Source: Engraulis encrasicolus (Eukaryota; Chordata; Actinopteri; Clupeiformes; Engraulidae). Taken from it: a DNA stretch of 64,000 nt. The stretch covers positions 57,872,350 through 57,936,349 of the forward strand of contig NC_085861.1 of NCBI RefSeq assembly GCF_034702125.1, written 5' to 3'. Positions within the stretch are counted from its first letter, which is position 1, and every line of letters starts with the position of its first letter. Below the pieces are notes generated by a model, which saw only the letters and a list, made by a program, of their open reading frames with translations, was not told the origin of the DNA and did no database searches. A program made the translations under genes and the position numbers. Of the stretch, positions 23,413 through 34,285 are shown piece by piece.

Positions 23413-24225
23413 TTATGGAACGTAGTCGTTTGCCTGAGGGCAGCCTTTCGAACATGGAGTGACGGATGGAATGTGTCTTTCATAATCCTTTGTGCTCGTG
23501 TCTTTGCCCTTCTTGCATATATATCTTGCGGCCCTGGAAGGATGGCGCCAGTGATTTTTTTCTGCAGCATGCACTACTCTGTGCAGGGCTATCTTATCCT
23601 GAGCTGTGCAGTTGCCATACCACGTTGTAATGCTTCCTGTAATTACTGACTCAATTGTGGCAGAATAGAAGGACCTCTGCATGTCTGATGGAATTCTGAA
23701 CTTCCTTAGCCTCCTGAGGTGGAACAGACGCTGCCTGGCTTTTTTTCACTACGGTGGTGATGTGAGGTGACCAAGACAGATCTTCAGAAATGTTGACTCC
23801 TAGATACTTGAAACAGCGCACTCTTTCCACAGGCGTACCAAAGATTTCCAGTTGAGCATACTTCTGATCTTTACCTCTTCTGTAGTCCACCACAAGTTCT
23901 TCGGTTTTGGTGACGTTGAGCTCTAAACTGTTCTCTGCACACCAGGGTGACAACATCTCAACCTCACTTAGGTAGGCTGTTTCATCGTTGTTGGGAGATG
24001 AGTCCTACCACCACTGTGTCATCTGCAAATTTCACAATGGAATTGGAGCTGTGGATAGCTGAGCAGTCATGGGTATACTAAAGGGAGTACAACAGAGGGC
24101 TGAGAACGCAACCTTACGGCGCGCCGATGTTGAGGGAGATTATGCTATAGGAGCAGTTGCCAATCTTCACTGCCTGAGGTCTGTTTGACAAGAAGTTGAG
24201 TATCCATGCACATAGAGAATGAAAA
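23413..24225 (-). pseudogene. LINE RT palm and C-terminal remnant
   Basis: After the linker (…KKRYLEKVE, ending near 24223) the sequence jumps straight to the late RT: LCAWILNFLSNRPQAVKIGN, then NIGAP-stop-GCVLSPLLYSL (a CAA to TAA decay at about 24115), KFADDTVVVGLIS (active-site FADD, about 24010-24040), LELNVTKTEELVVDYRRGK, YLGVNISEDLSWSPHI and TGSITTWYGNCTAQDKIALH. Roughly 200-250 residues of fingers and first palm motifs, including the first catalytic Asp, are absent. Several frameshifts are present. Confidence 0.85.
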
Positions 24226-24455
24226 CTCAACTTTCTCTAGATATCTTTTCTTGGTCAGCTTCATTGCTTTTCTGAGCTCATAACAAGTTGATTTATATGG
24301 CGCCATATTTCCTGATAAAATACATTCGTTATACGCAGTTGTTCGTGCGTTCAGGGCTTCACGAATAGATCTGTCGACCCATGACTTCTGATTTGGGTAG
24401 ATTTTCACAGTTACCGTGGGAATGATGTTAGAGGCCAGTTCTGAGATGAAGCACG

Positions 24456-25537
24456 TCACCACGACAGTTTTTCGTCTATGCTGTAGGAGCTCTCCCTAAA
24501 CATGTCCCAATCCACATCAGCCAGCGCATCTTGAAGCAAAGCTTCTGAATGATCGGACCAGCGGCTAACCTCTCTCGTGGATGGAGCCTCTCGGCGAAGT
24601 CGTTGTTTATACTTCGGTAGCAGCATGACAGCGGCATGGTCTGATTTGCCAAAGGCCGGGAGAGAGGACGCTTTGTATGCATCTTTGAATGGCGAGTAAC
24701 AGTGGTCTAACGTGCGTTCCCCTCTGGTTGGACACGAGATGTGTTGGAAAAAGTGTGGCAGTACCTGCTTCAGATTTGCCTTATTGAAGTCACAGATCAC
24801 TAACAGGGCAGCATCTGGATGGTCTGAAAGGTGTTTGCTGATCACATCATGCAATGATGACAGTGCGCTGATAGTGTTCGCTTGGGGAGGGATGTAGACA
24901 GCGATGGGGATGACAGCCGAGAAGTCCCGTGGTAAATAGAAGGGGCGACACAGAATGGAGAGGTGCTCTAGGTCGGGGGAACAGGAGCGGGACAGAATGG
25001 ATATGTTTCTTGCATCGCACCAGTTGTTGTTGGTCCTCCTTTCAACTTCCCTGACTCTTCCGTCCTGTCTGATCGAAATACTGACAGCGAATCAGCGGGG
25101 GTTATTGCATGGTCTGGCACAGCTGGAGTAAGCCAGGTTTCAGTGAAGCAAAAGATATTACAGTCACGGATATCTCTCTGATAGCGGACACGGGCTCTGA
25201 TATCATCTAGCTTGTTATCTAATGACTGGACATTTGCAAGAAGCATACTTGGAAGGGGAGCGCGATGAGCTTTTGTCCTCAGTCTGTTTCGAACTCCTGC
25301 CCTTTTTCCGCGGTGTTTCTTCTTGCGGCATCTTGGTCCGTATCCATTGTTTGCGTTAAAATTCCGGAGAATCTCCCTCGGCCAACTTGAAATGTCATAT
25401 AAATAATCCGAATGAAGGTCATGAATGCTGGTTTTAAGTTCCAGCAGTGTCTCAAAGTTGTATGTTAGCTGTGCATACATCTGGGAGAAAAAAATACTAA
25501 AAATGATCACATAAATAAATAAAAAAACATGGGGCAT
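24456..25537 (-). pseudogene. LINE endonuclease region, frameshifted
   Basis: The first part (25537-24968) contains PSMLLANVQSLDNKLDDIRA and the catalytic-Glu motif CFTETWL. A frameshift near 24970-25050 moves the frame to 24854-24456. That part carries the DFN box (ICDFNKANL, with Gly replaced by Cys relative to the usual GDFN), LDHCYSPFKDAYK and the terminal SDH box (FGKSDHAAVMLLP). The order is that of an apurinic-type endonuclease. The linker follows in a third frame (24462-24145) with IYPNQKSWVDRSIREALNAR. The protein cannot be made. Confidence 0.85.
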
Positions 25538-25780
25538 TCAGGCTACCACCACAATACGATGAGCACAAAAATGACTGAGTGCGCGCCTTTCAATGGCTAA
25601 ATATGCCTGCTGCATAGCGTAATTATTCACACATCACACAGACCGCCGTCTTCTCTTTGCTGCCCTTATAGCCTACTAGTAAATAGCCTATTGCCTCCAC
25701 ATTTACGTTTCTCTTAAACACTATCCTTGCTTAATGAAATAGCCTAGATGCGTCCTGGTCAGATTAGGCCTATATGAACA

Positions 25781-25848
25781 CACGTGTGTGTGTGTGTGTG
25801 TGTGTGTTTGTGTGTGAGAGTTAGAGAGAGAGAGAGAGAGAGAGACTT
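25781..25848. repeat. Compound (GT)n/(GA)n microsatellite
   Basis: (GT)n at 25785-25818 followed by (AG)n at 25823-25845. Confidence 0.95.
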
Positions 25849-25860
25849 GAGAACGAACTA

Positions 25861-26420
25861 ATGCGGATAAGATGAAAAGCCTCCCTGGCTGCGCAGAAAT
25901 TGTTTAGTTTTAAAAAAATGTTTCACTCGGTGCATTGATTAGTCATGTATAGGCCTATAGCAAACGGCAAAAATGCAGGGGGGGGGCGTTCATCTGTTCT
26001 GATGGTTATGGCTACGAGAGTTCTGCATGTGTTCCCTCGCAGAACACTACAGTTAAGGCCGTGGCAAAAATTATTATTAAAAAAAAGAATGCAAACGAAA
26101 ATACGTAGATAGGCCCATGTCTTAATGTTGACTAATAGGCTTAATTGGCACACGCTTATGAAGTTGCCCCTCCTTGCTTGATATGCGCGGATAAGATGGA
26201 AAGCCCTGGCTGCGCAGACATTGTTTAATGGTTTAAAAAAAATGTTTGCCATAAAGTTTTTGGGCATAATTTAGTGGCATCTACTACACCCGGTGCATTG
26301 ATTAGTCATAGCAAACAGCAAAAATGCAGGTGGAGACGTAACATCTGTTCTGTTGGTTATGGCTACCAGAGCTCCGCATGTGTGCGCCTGTCCTTCCCTC
26401 ACAGAACCCGACAGTTGCTT
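25861..26420. repeat. Diverged two-copy duplication (~310 bp apart)
   Basis: GCGGATAAGATG.AAAGCC, GGTGCATTGATTAGTCAT, GCAAAAATGCAGG, CATCTGTTCTG.TGGTTATGG and CGCAGAAC/CACAGAAC occur in the same order at 25864-26045 and 26186-26412. The second copy has about 40 extra bases. Not associated with any exon. Confidence 0.75.
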
Positions 26421-26429
26421 ACACTTAAT

Positions 26430-27110
26430 TTTGAGCACGAAAACAGCAATATCAGTCGCTTGCTAATTTTTGCCAATGTGACAACATTACATTCAATAGG
26501 GAAGTGTAGGTTATCACCTCAGCTGTTGGCGATGTGAGATAAATAGCAGACGCTTAAACGCGGCTCTGTAGGTTACCGCGTTGAGGTTTATTGCACTCTC
26601 CGTAATTTTACCAAACAAAAAAAGTAGGCTATCCATATCCAGAAAACAAGTCTTAAGTTGCAATATTAGACGTTTCAAATCTTGCGATGCGAGAATCGGT
26701 AGGGGCTTCTGGCTACACTCAATTTAGGTCTACACATTTTGTCAGAGCTTGCACATTAATGGCAATTAATCCGATCATCATTTAAAAAAAAAAAGAAAAA
26801 ATTCATTAGGCTATTTATTCTTTTTATGACTCTTCCTACTTCCTGGAGGTGTTCTCACACAATTTAATTAGGCATGTTGTTATCCGCTGAATCGGTGCGC
26901 GCTGGTGAATATGAATATGCCGTCAGCGTCGTCCAAAATATTCCATATTACCATATGGTAATAAAAGGACTAACATGCGCTACCACGTGGTAAAGTGTAT
27001 AGCGAGCGCTCCCAAGTGCCACCTGGCGGTTGTTTGGGTACACTGCAGCTAGGCCCGGTAGGTGACGGCGATAGATGACGTGTCATTGCCGCGTCAAAGG
27101 GTGTGCATTG
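26430..27110. other. Intron, nothing recognised
   Basis: Only a small palindrome (TTACCATATGGTAA at 26948-26961) stands out. Confidence 0.35.
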
Positions 27111-27114
27111 TATG

Positions 27115-27352
27115 GGGACCATCTGTACAGTAAAGCGTGCTCCCTACAACGCAACACTCTATTGACCAAAAACAAACGTCATCGCCACCAGCAGTCCCGT
27201 CCTTTTTTTGTTACGACATATAGTACACAAGCGACGCAGATCAGGCAAATTGTTAAGAACAATTGGTCCATTATTGAAAGTGATGCGCAACTACGTGAGG
27301 TGTTCCGAGAACTACCCATGGTGTCTTTTAAGAGGGCACCCAGCCTAAAGGG
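27115..27352 (+). pseudogene. PLE coding fragment upstream of the GIY-YIG domain
   Basis: Encodes LLTKNKRHRHQQSRPFFVTT, YSTQATQIRQIVKNNWSIIE and SDAQLREVFRELPMVSFKRAPSLK. This is the conserved PLE stretch between RT and endonuclease (FVTTYS...W.I..SD.......P...F.R...L.D.LV). It breaks at the SLK codons; the continuation (SLRDKLMRSHLQAKK) lies at about 31021, showing where the insertion entered. Confidence 0.75.
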
Positions 27353-28979
27353 GGATACATAGTCATACTGTGCAGACTTGGGGTAAAGCATAGACGTACT
27401 GTCAGCGGGGGGTATATTCCTCATAGTCGTCCTGCGTGCGAATGCAGGAAAGGGCGTGGTGTTTTTTTCCCGCCGAGAATTCAATGACGTCAATTCACCT
27501 CCGTGACAACAGGGGGCGAACTAACTCATTCAGTTGAGCCCAGTCCCTAGAATGAATCACAAAGCTAGCCAGCTGGCTATCTAAAACGTAATATTCCACT
27601 AGTAGCCTACTTCTAAAAGTTGGGGCATAATTAGATGGTACAACATCAGTTTCTTTTTAGTCAAGTATTACATGAGATTAAATGCCAAACAAACACCGTT
27701 TAAAAAGACAATAGACAGCCTGAATGAACATTCACACCTGGGGCCTAGTAGTAGCTAGCCAGCTAAATCAGTCATTACAAACTCAAAGCTAGTTGACTAG
27801 CCACCTGAAACGTAATTCTACCACTAACAAAGATGCTTCTTGCTATTACAGTGGAATCCGCTTACAGTGGTCACGAATATAGTAATCAACCGCTTATATA
27901 GATCAAAAAGCTTGGAACAGAATCATTTCTATACAAATGCTGTTTAAATAATTTGCTTAAAGTAATCAAAAATCCGCTTATAATGTTCATTTTTGTCATT
28001 TTATGAATGTAAACATGTGCAAAAATTATTGAAAAACTCTGTGTAGCTACATGTATTTAAATTTTTTACTCCCGCGATTCTTTTCTCGACGTCTGCTTCT
28101 GCCCTATGCCAGAGAGGTTTACTGCGCGAGACTACACTCGCCACTTTTCCGGGTGGTAGCCTACTGTAGCCTACTGTAGGGGCGCCAACCGATGAGTGCA
28201 AACTCCATACAGTGAATGGGCTGCGCTCTCCCGACAGCACCCTAGTGAACTGCAGGCATGGCTCGACTAGTGAGTGGGAACGCAACACAACCTGTTTACA
28301 TAGAACCTCTCTGGTGATGAGGCTGTGCACACATGCCTCTGTCTCGCTAGCCAACGTAGCCTAACGAGTTGACACCGGGCAGCAAGCACGTGAATCATGA
28401 CTCTCATATTCTGGGAATGAAAAACATTGGTTTCGGCGAAGCTTGGCATTCCTCAGGAGACTACCTTGTGTTTAAACTGCTCCAGGCTGCGTCTCCCCAC
28501 AAGTCCCTCCCACTCCCCCTCGCCCTTCTCATCTCTCCTATGCCAGCAAGCCCACCGCGACTTTCCCAATTCCAACCAGTTCTTAGCGTGGCTTTTTTAA
28601 TCTGTGTCAAAAAAAAATCACGTTGTAAGCTAGGCTACTGCTGTACAGCAGGCTATGCAACAGTGTGTTATTTATCGGTGTAGCAATTTTAAGTGCCCAG
28701 TCTAGCGGCGTTTTGCATGCATAACCTGAATCACACTGTGCAGAAACTCGCCAGAAAACGTTTGTGGAATGGGAACTTTACAGACTTATTTGACATCATA
28801 AAAGATGACGACCCGTGTGTGGTCTATGCTTTGAAATGCATATAAGCCTCGTCTTTCTCAGCGCTCATTTTTGCCAGACAGGTAGAGACAAAAAAGAGGT
28901 GAAATAATACAAATTCGGTTTTAGTAATCAACCGCTTACAGTGTTCAAATCGGCTCGGACAAACGTGACCACTATAAGC

Positions 28980-29322
28980 TAAGGCTGTAACGATACACCC
29001 AACCCACGATTCGGTTTGTATCACGATATATGACCCACGGTTCGATATGCCCCACGATTTCACACAAAAAAATTGGGAAAAAAATGTTTGGGGAAAAAAA
29101 AATAATAAGAAGAAAATAAATTATATATATACTTTGTAATTAATATATTTTTTGCATTTACCTGCCTGCATTAATTTTGTAGGTTTACAAGGCTGAATGA
29201 TGTTGCAGATATAGGCTACCACTGCAACCTGTTCCCAGGTGTTGACATCAAAACACAACACAGAGAAATAAGGGATATTAGTTCACCAAGGGAAAAGGCT
29301 TATAAATAGGCTAAGATCATAT

Positions 29323-29384
<62 letters not shown>

Positions 29385-30329
29385 TTGTCAGGGTGTATGG
29401 TCATTGGCAGCTGTCTTACTTTATCAAACATTATGCCTATCCAATTAATATCCAAACATTAAAACAACACTGGCCATATATCGTCAGGAAACATGTTGTA
29501 TTAAGTTAGGCTACTTAAAGAAATGCAACACTTAATTTTGATTAAGTTAAATACTTCCGTAGCTTTTTTTGATCGTGCAGCAGCGCTTGCCCGTAGCCTA
29601 CAATCAAAACTCGAAATGAACCTCAGTTAGTTCTCACTGTAACGCGCACATTTTTCGTTTTGTTATGTGGTTTGACATTTTGTCAAGAGCGAGAATGAAT
29701 GTAGAGGCTGAAATGGAGCATGCTTTCTGCTTATGCAGGCGGCAATTTTACAATATAGCCTAACATTAATGTGGGAAGAAATAATGCTGCCTAATATCCT
29801 GCCTATCGACCTCAACGTTCGTCCGACTTCGGGCACCTCCCTACAAGCGATTCCAGGCTGATTTATAGGCAGGCGGAGCATCTCGTGCGCTCTCTCTCAC
29901 TTTCTCTCTCTCTCCGCTCCAACGTTAAACTCCACTCGCAATACATCGCGCATGCATGAATAAAGAAAATATTATAAAAGCCTTCTTGGTCTGTTGTTCA
30001 TTTGTCCTTCACCTTCCGATGTTTGCCCAAGTTTTTCGTCTCACGGAGGTTGCTCAGGCAATGGATAACAACAACGTGCTGGTTGAAAGGAGCATTGTAT
30101 ATGAGAAAGGGGTGAATGGAACTGTCACTCGAACGTGTGCGCCCTTTTTCTACTGGTCTTTTTAAGCGCATATGCAAACTCTTGCCTGTATGTTGCCTGT
30201 TGTGTTCTACACCGAGGGGTAACAACTTTAAAAGGGCACATCGCGATTCTGTGAGGACGCTTCGCGATAGGGGTTCGTGGGTCTGCGTACCGCGATCCCT
30301 CGGTTCGATGCAATATCGTTACAGCCTTA
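28980..30329. mobile_element. hAT element, 8-bp TSD CTATAAGC
   Basis: TAAGGCTGTAACGAT at 28980 mirrors ATCGTTACAGCCTTA at 30315-30329. The 8-bp CTATAAGC is duplicated at 28972-28979 and 30330-30337, the hallmark of hAT insertion. It lies inside the right terminal repeat of the Tigger-like element. Non-autonomous: no transposase frame, and a (GA)n tract inside. Confidence 0.92.
29325..29379. repeat. (GA)n microsatellite
   Basis: About 27 GA units inside the hAT element. Confidence 0.97.
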
Positions 30330-31020
30330 CTATAAGCGGATTCCACTGTAATTTAAAAAGTTGTGGCGTAATTAGACATGAATGATAACAGACAAGATTC
30401 TATCTCTATTCATGTTTTACAGTTCAGGTGGTTAAAATGCCAAACATAAGCCGTTTTTAAATACAATAGATACATCTAATGGCCATATTAACAGCTAGCT
30501 TAGCAACTGTCAGCCAAACCCAATCAAACTCTACAGGACATTAGCGAGCCCTGTTTTAGGAGCTACCTGCCACACTACAAAAGAACAAAGAGGCTTCTTT
30601 GCTACTACCACACTACAAACTTATATCATTTTCAGGATGGCCTTTTTTGGATATTTTTTATTGTTTTGTTTGAGAGTTGTAGGCCTACTACTGAAATAAA
30701 ACACCTTTTCTCTTCTCCCTGACAAGTAAACTCCAGTGATTTCCTGCCAAGTCAACCGCATCATGTTTTTCCTTGTCCTTATTCAAACCTCCGCGGTAGG
30801 GTAGAAGAATAGAACACCACTGACCTATCAGGGCCAAGTACTCACTGAACTGCTGCAAGCACATTGACCAATCACAGTGCAAGAGCATAGCGTCAGCTCA
30901 TGGACATTTCAGCCTGGGAGAACCATGCGTGTACCGCAGCCAGGGGTTGTTTTATCGCTGCACAGGGGGGCGTGGTGGCTACTTTTCTGTGCTGCACCTC
31001 CGTGGAGGTGCTACTGTGAA

Positions 31021-31557
31021 TCCTCCTTAAGAGATAAGTTAATGCGCTCTCACTTACAGGCGAAAAAGAGAGAAACCTGTCTGCGTAAACCCATTGGCAC
31101 CTATAGATGTATGCATTGCCCACACTGCCCAAATGTTACATAAGCCAAATCCTTTGTGGATTTTAAAACCACGAGAGAATACGGACAGAGAGATTTCATT
31201 AATTGTAATTCTACATTTGTCATATACCGCCTAACTTGTCCTTGCGCTGAAGGATTCTTTTATGTCGCACACACAAAAAGGCGCATGAGAGATAGGCTGG
31301 CGGAACATAGATATACAATCAGAGTGGGCAATTATGACTATCCCATGGCGACACATTTTAGTGAATACCATGGTAAAAATGACTCTCTGCTGCGTGGGGC
31401 GTCGAACACAGGGCGTTGAACATGTCAAACCTCTTCCGAGGGGTGGGGACAGGTTAAAAAGACTTAATCAGAGGGAGACTTTTTGGATACACCAACTGGA
31501 TGCCATGTGCTATCCTGGTCTAAATGAGGATATTGATTTTACTTGTTTTTTGTGATG
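31021..31557 (+). pseudogene. PLE GIY-YIG endonuclease remnant
   Basis: Encodes SLRDKLMRSHLQAKKRETCL, a C-x2-C zinc-like pair (YRCMHCPHCPNV), a TAA stop at 31141-31143, then in the same frame DFINCNSTFVIYRLTCPC and EGFFYVAHTKRRMRDRLAEH. The FVIY / YVAHTKR pair is the GIY-YIG core, with the usual Gly of YVG changed to Ala. A frameshift near 31395-31410 precedes RLKRLNQRETFWIHQLDAM and PGLNEDIDFTCF, the PLE C-terminus. GIY-YIG nicking of target DNA is what Penelope elements use for target-primed reverse transcription. This copy is inactive. Confidence 0.85.
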
Positions 31558-31993
31558 CTTAATTGTACTTCTGGTCATTTTTTTCTGTGGCATCACTTAT
31601 CACCCCAGGCTATTTTTTATCTTTATTTTTTATGGTATGCGCAAATGTGTGTAGTGCGTAATGGGTCACATGTGGTGATGTCACTTTTTAACACTAGAAC
31701 TACCAGGATTTTTCTGCCTACCTAGAAGTACCAGAGAGGGGTCATTTGACCCCGGCGGCTTTTACCTAATACACTAATCACTCATTTTGTTATGGTAATG
31801 AGGCTGTTAGGGGCCGTGTGTGGGGTGAGGGGTGAGGGGGTCACACCTTACAGTGCTAACAGCCAAGACAAACAGGGACAGACAGCTTCTTCCCAAGGGC
31901 TGTCAGCCTCCAAAATCACCACAGGTAAATAGCAACTTGCATGACTATATCAGCAGCAAAGACAGATAGCACAGTTTGGCGGACAGTGTGTTA

Positions 31994-33845
31994 CAGTTTT
32001 TCTTCATTGGTTTGGCTCATTTCTTGAAACTGAGATGTCATTCTGAAAACATGGAACAATCCCAAAACTAATTTGCAGTTCCTCACAACAGAATGGCATT
32101 TATCATTGCTTTCATCAAATTTCAAATGCTTTTGTACATGTCTCAATCATTTAGTACATCCTTGCAAATGGCTATGTACAAGTATCCTACAGTTAACACA
32201 ATCAGCTTACATTTAGTAGAATTTTTTTCAAAATGAATGTACTTTGCTGATCTATCCCAATTGGTTGATTCTCAGTGTAATGGTTGTCCTGAAAACATGT
32301 CAGCACATTTTCTTCATATAAGTCATCAATGAATGTGTGAATGTCCCATGTGATCATGACGAATCATATGACTGCAACCAGATAATGGTTGAATTACAGT
32401 TTTTCTCGATTGGTTTGGCTCATTTCTTGAAACTGAGATGACATTCCTATAACCATTGGCCATTTGGCCAAACATTCTTACACTTCTGCACAACAGTTCA
32501 GATAGGCCTAACTAGCAAAATGTTATATACCTCCCAAAACACCTCATTCTTGCATCAGCACTAAACCGTCTCACATATAAATAGTCAGTACCATCAAAAT
32601 GGCATAGATCCTTCTCAATTGCTTTGGCTCATTTGCATTCATTTAGTCCTTCTGTCAAAATAAACTGAATGGTTCAGCATAACTACATGGATCCTCATCA
32701 CTCGCTCATATCACCCCAAAAACAGTTTACCCATGTGTCAAAACTAAATTTCTTCCCCACATATATCATCAGTACCCCCAAAATACATTGTCCCTTTGCC
32801 ATTGTGTAAGCACTGCCAGTCAAAATGGTTAGATGTTTTATCTACGTTCAGCTAACAGATTTCGACTATGTATAAAAATGAAAAAGTGAGTGAAACCATT
32901 GAAGTTTGACAACACAGATAATTTACCAAGGACAATTATCAGTAACTTTCTTTACTGTAAATTCATATACAGAAAGTAATGCCCATATATCACAGGTTTC
33001 TCATGGGTTTGGCTCATTTCTCAAAACAGAGATAACGTTCTCAAAATAACATGGATAAATGCCAAAGCAACTAGCAATTGTTCAAAACAGAATGTCGTTT
33101 GAAAAAATGTCATGAAATTAGCCAAATAACAGAGGAAACTGTAGTATACACGGTTGTAAAATTATTTTCTACTAACTAGTAAAGTTACAATACCATCTGA
33201 CCTGTTGAACACTCATGAATTTACTATGTAATGAAATTCTTAAAATATGATGTCCTTGAATGTTTTGGGAATTGCGTAGACCACTTTGCATATGATGACT
33301 TACACAATGAAATAATGCTGACGTGTTTTGGAGAGGGCAACCATTAGACCAGTGTTTCCCAACCAGGGGTACGTGTACCACTAGGGGTACGCGAGCACAC
33401 CTCAGGGGGTACGCGGAAAAATGTGATAATGACAATTGAATAGAGTATAGTCATACTGGGATAAAGGAATATACATAGAGAGCATGGGATAGGGGGTACT
33501 CATGGTACAACAAAAAGGCTTAGGGGGTACGCGAGTCAAAAAAGGTTGGGAAACACTGCATTAGACTGAGAATTGTCTAATTCGTTTAGATAAGCAAGGT
33601 CAATTTATTTGGAAAATGTGCTAAATGTATGCTGAATGTGTCAACTGAAGGGTATTTGTACATATCCATCTGCAGAGATGTACTAAACATTTGAGACATG
33701 TACAAAGCATTTGATATCTGATGAAAGCAATGAAAAATGCCATTCTGTTTTGGGAAATTGCAAGTTGGTTTGGGGATTTGTCCGTGTTGTTTTGAGAATG
33801 TCATCTCAGTTTCGAGAAATTAGCCAAACCAATCGAGAAAAACTG
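31994..33845. mobile_element. TA-flanked TIR element nested in the piggyBac-like element
   Basis: CAGTTTTTCTTCATTGGTTT at 31994 mirrors CCAATCGAGAAAAACTG at 33829-33845, with TA on both outer sides. The arms share a long inverted stretch (CTGAGATG.CATTCT, GAATGGCATTT, TGTACATGTCTCAA, GTACAT). The left-end sequence recurs in direct orientation near 32396, 32612 and 32998 as GG/GCTTTGGCTCATTTC variants, so it carries several subterminal repeats. Tc1/mariner-like by its TA target. Confidence 0.7.
33350..33558. mobile_element. 209-bp hAT MITE, 8-bp TSD CATTAGAC
   Basis: CAGTGTTTCCCAACC at 33350 mirrors GGTTGGGAAACACTG at 33544-33558. CATTAGAC is duplicated at 33342-33349 and 33559-33566. The interior repeats GGGGTACGCG several times. 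It is the innermost layer of the PLE nest. Confidence 0.95.
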
Positions 33846-34033
33846 TAACGTGTGAATCTCCCATGCCATGTGACCATAACGACTCATGTGAATGCAACCT
33901 GGCAATTGTTAGATGGATAAATACCAGTGCATGTGGACTACTGCTTCATTTCCCTCAAGAATTTTGTGGTGAAAGAAGCTCCTCTCCAAGGAACAAAGAT
34001 GCAGAGATACAGCACTCAACAGGCATTGGAAAT

Positions 34034-34064
34034 GATCCACACACGCACACACACACACACACAC
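34034..34064. repeat. (CA)n microsatellite
   Basis: A short CA run in the right arm of the piggyBac-like element. Confidence 0.9.
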
Positions 34065-34245
34065 TCTGTGTCTCAAGTGACAGCTGTGAGCTGCTAACAG
34101 CCACATTTCCACAACAAAAGGAGTGTCCGCAGGGGGTCCAAAGGGTCAAATGACCCTCTTGTGGGGCTTTTAGGTAAAAAGGTCAATTGACCCCTCCGTG
34201 GTAGTTCTAGTGTTAAGGGAGGCCTTTCTTTTCAATGGTGAACCT

Positions 34246-34285
34246 AGCCCTGATGAAGACCTGGTGAGGTCGAAACATGTCGGCT
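34246..34285 (+). ncRNA. Hammerhead-ribozyme-like motif in PLE 3' region
   Basis: In order: helix I 5' strand AGCC (34246-34249), CTGATGA (34250-34256), one extra A, helix II GACCT/AGGTC around loop GGTG (34258-34271), GAAA (34272-34275), palindromic CATG (34276-34279), TC and the predicted cleavage point, then GGCT (34282-34285), which pairs with AGCC. The palindromic CATG would make a very short helix III, best stabilised in a dimer, as reported for other PLE hammerheads. The extra A before helix II departs from the consensus and may reduce or abolish cleavage. Confidence 0.5.

Larger units (their letters stand above)
23216..25540 (-). mobile_element. LINE with internal deletion of the RT fingers
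   Basis: The 3' tail is (TTGAATC)n, seen as (GATTCAA)n at about 23217-23240, preceded by AATAAAA. The element holds an endonuclease region, a linker and the C-terminal half of the RT, all decayed. It lies antisense in the msh5 intron. The 3' tail type and the TETWL/KSDHAAVMLLP endonuclease mark a widespread fish non-LTR family; the clade was not resolved. Confidence 0.8.
27849..30348. mobile_element. Tigger/pogo-like element (TA target), interrupted by a hAT
   Basis: The left end CAGTGGAATCCGCTTACAGT follows TA (27847-27848). The right end GCGGATTCCACTG precedes TA (30349-30350). Subterminal GTAATCAACCGCTTA is repeated at 27880 and 28925. After removal of the hAT and one TSD copy, the body is about 1.14 kb with no intact transposase, so it is non-autonomous. 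The CAGTGGAATCC end and TA duplication fit the Tc1/mariner superfamily, pogo/Tigger branch. Confidence 0.8.
27555..30610. repeat. Diverged ~280-bp tandem repeat, split by the Tigger-like element
   Basis: Segments near 27580-27720, 27790-27848 and 30349-30470 share AAACGTAAT..CCACTA, AAAGTTG.GGC.TAATTAGA, AATGCCAAACA.A..CCGTTT and ACAATAGA. Removing 27849-30348 (and one TA) joins the CTTCTTGCTAT of the second copy to TAATTTAAAAAGTTGTGGCG, keeping the unit order. Confidence 0.6.
27353..31020. mobile_element. 3.7-kb insertion inside the PLE frame
   Basis: It separates SLK from SLRDKLMRSH. The direct-repeat-like bases CCTAAAG (about 27345) and CCTTAAG (about 31026) may be a decayed target duplication. 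No terminal inverted repeat is obvious. It contains a diverged tandem repeat, a Tigger-like element and a hAT. Its class is unknown. Confidence 0.5.
31692..34212. mobile_element. TTAA-flanked piggyBac-like element, 2.5 kb, non-autonomous
   Basis: CACTAGAACTACCA at 31692-31705 is mirrored by TGGTAGTTCTAGTG at 34199-34212. Subterminal GGGTCATTTGACCC, GGTCAATTGACCCC and GGCTTTTACCT recur on both sides in inverted order. TTAA flanks (31688-31691 and 34213-34216). The paralogous PLE fragment at 20577-20580 carries a single TTAA and no insert, confirming insertion with TTAA duplication. No transposase; much of the interior is a second element. Confidence 0.93.

Noticed and set aside
26948..26961. 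TTACCATATGGTAA palindrome as an operator
   Set aside because: An isolated short palindrome in intronic vertebrate DNA with no supporting context.
29956..30165. 69-residue frame with a signal-peptide-like start (FLVCCSFVLHLPMFAQVF)
   Set aside because: It lies inside the hAT element, is short and ends without a mature domain.
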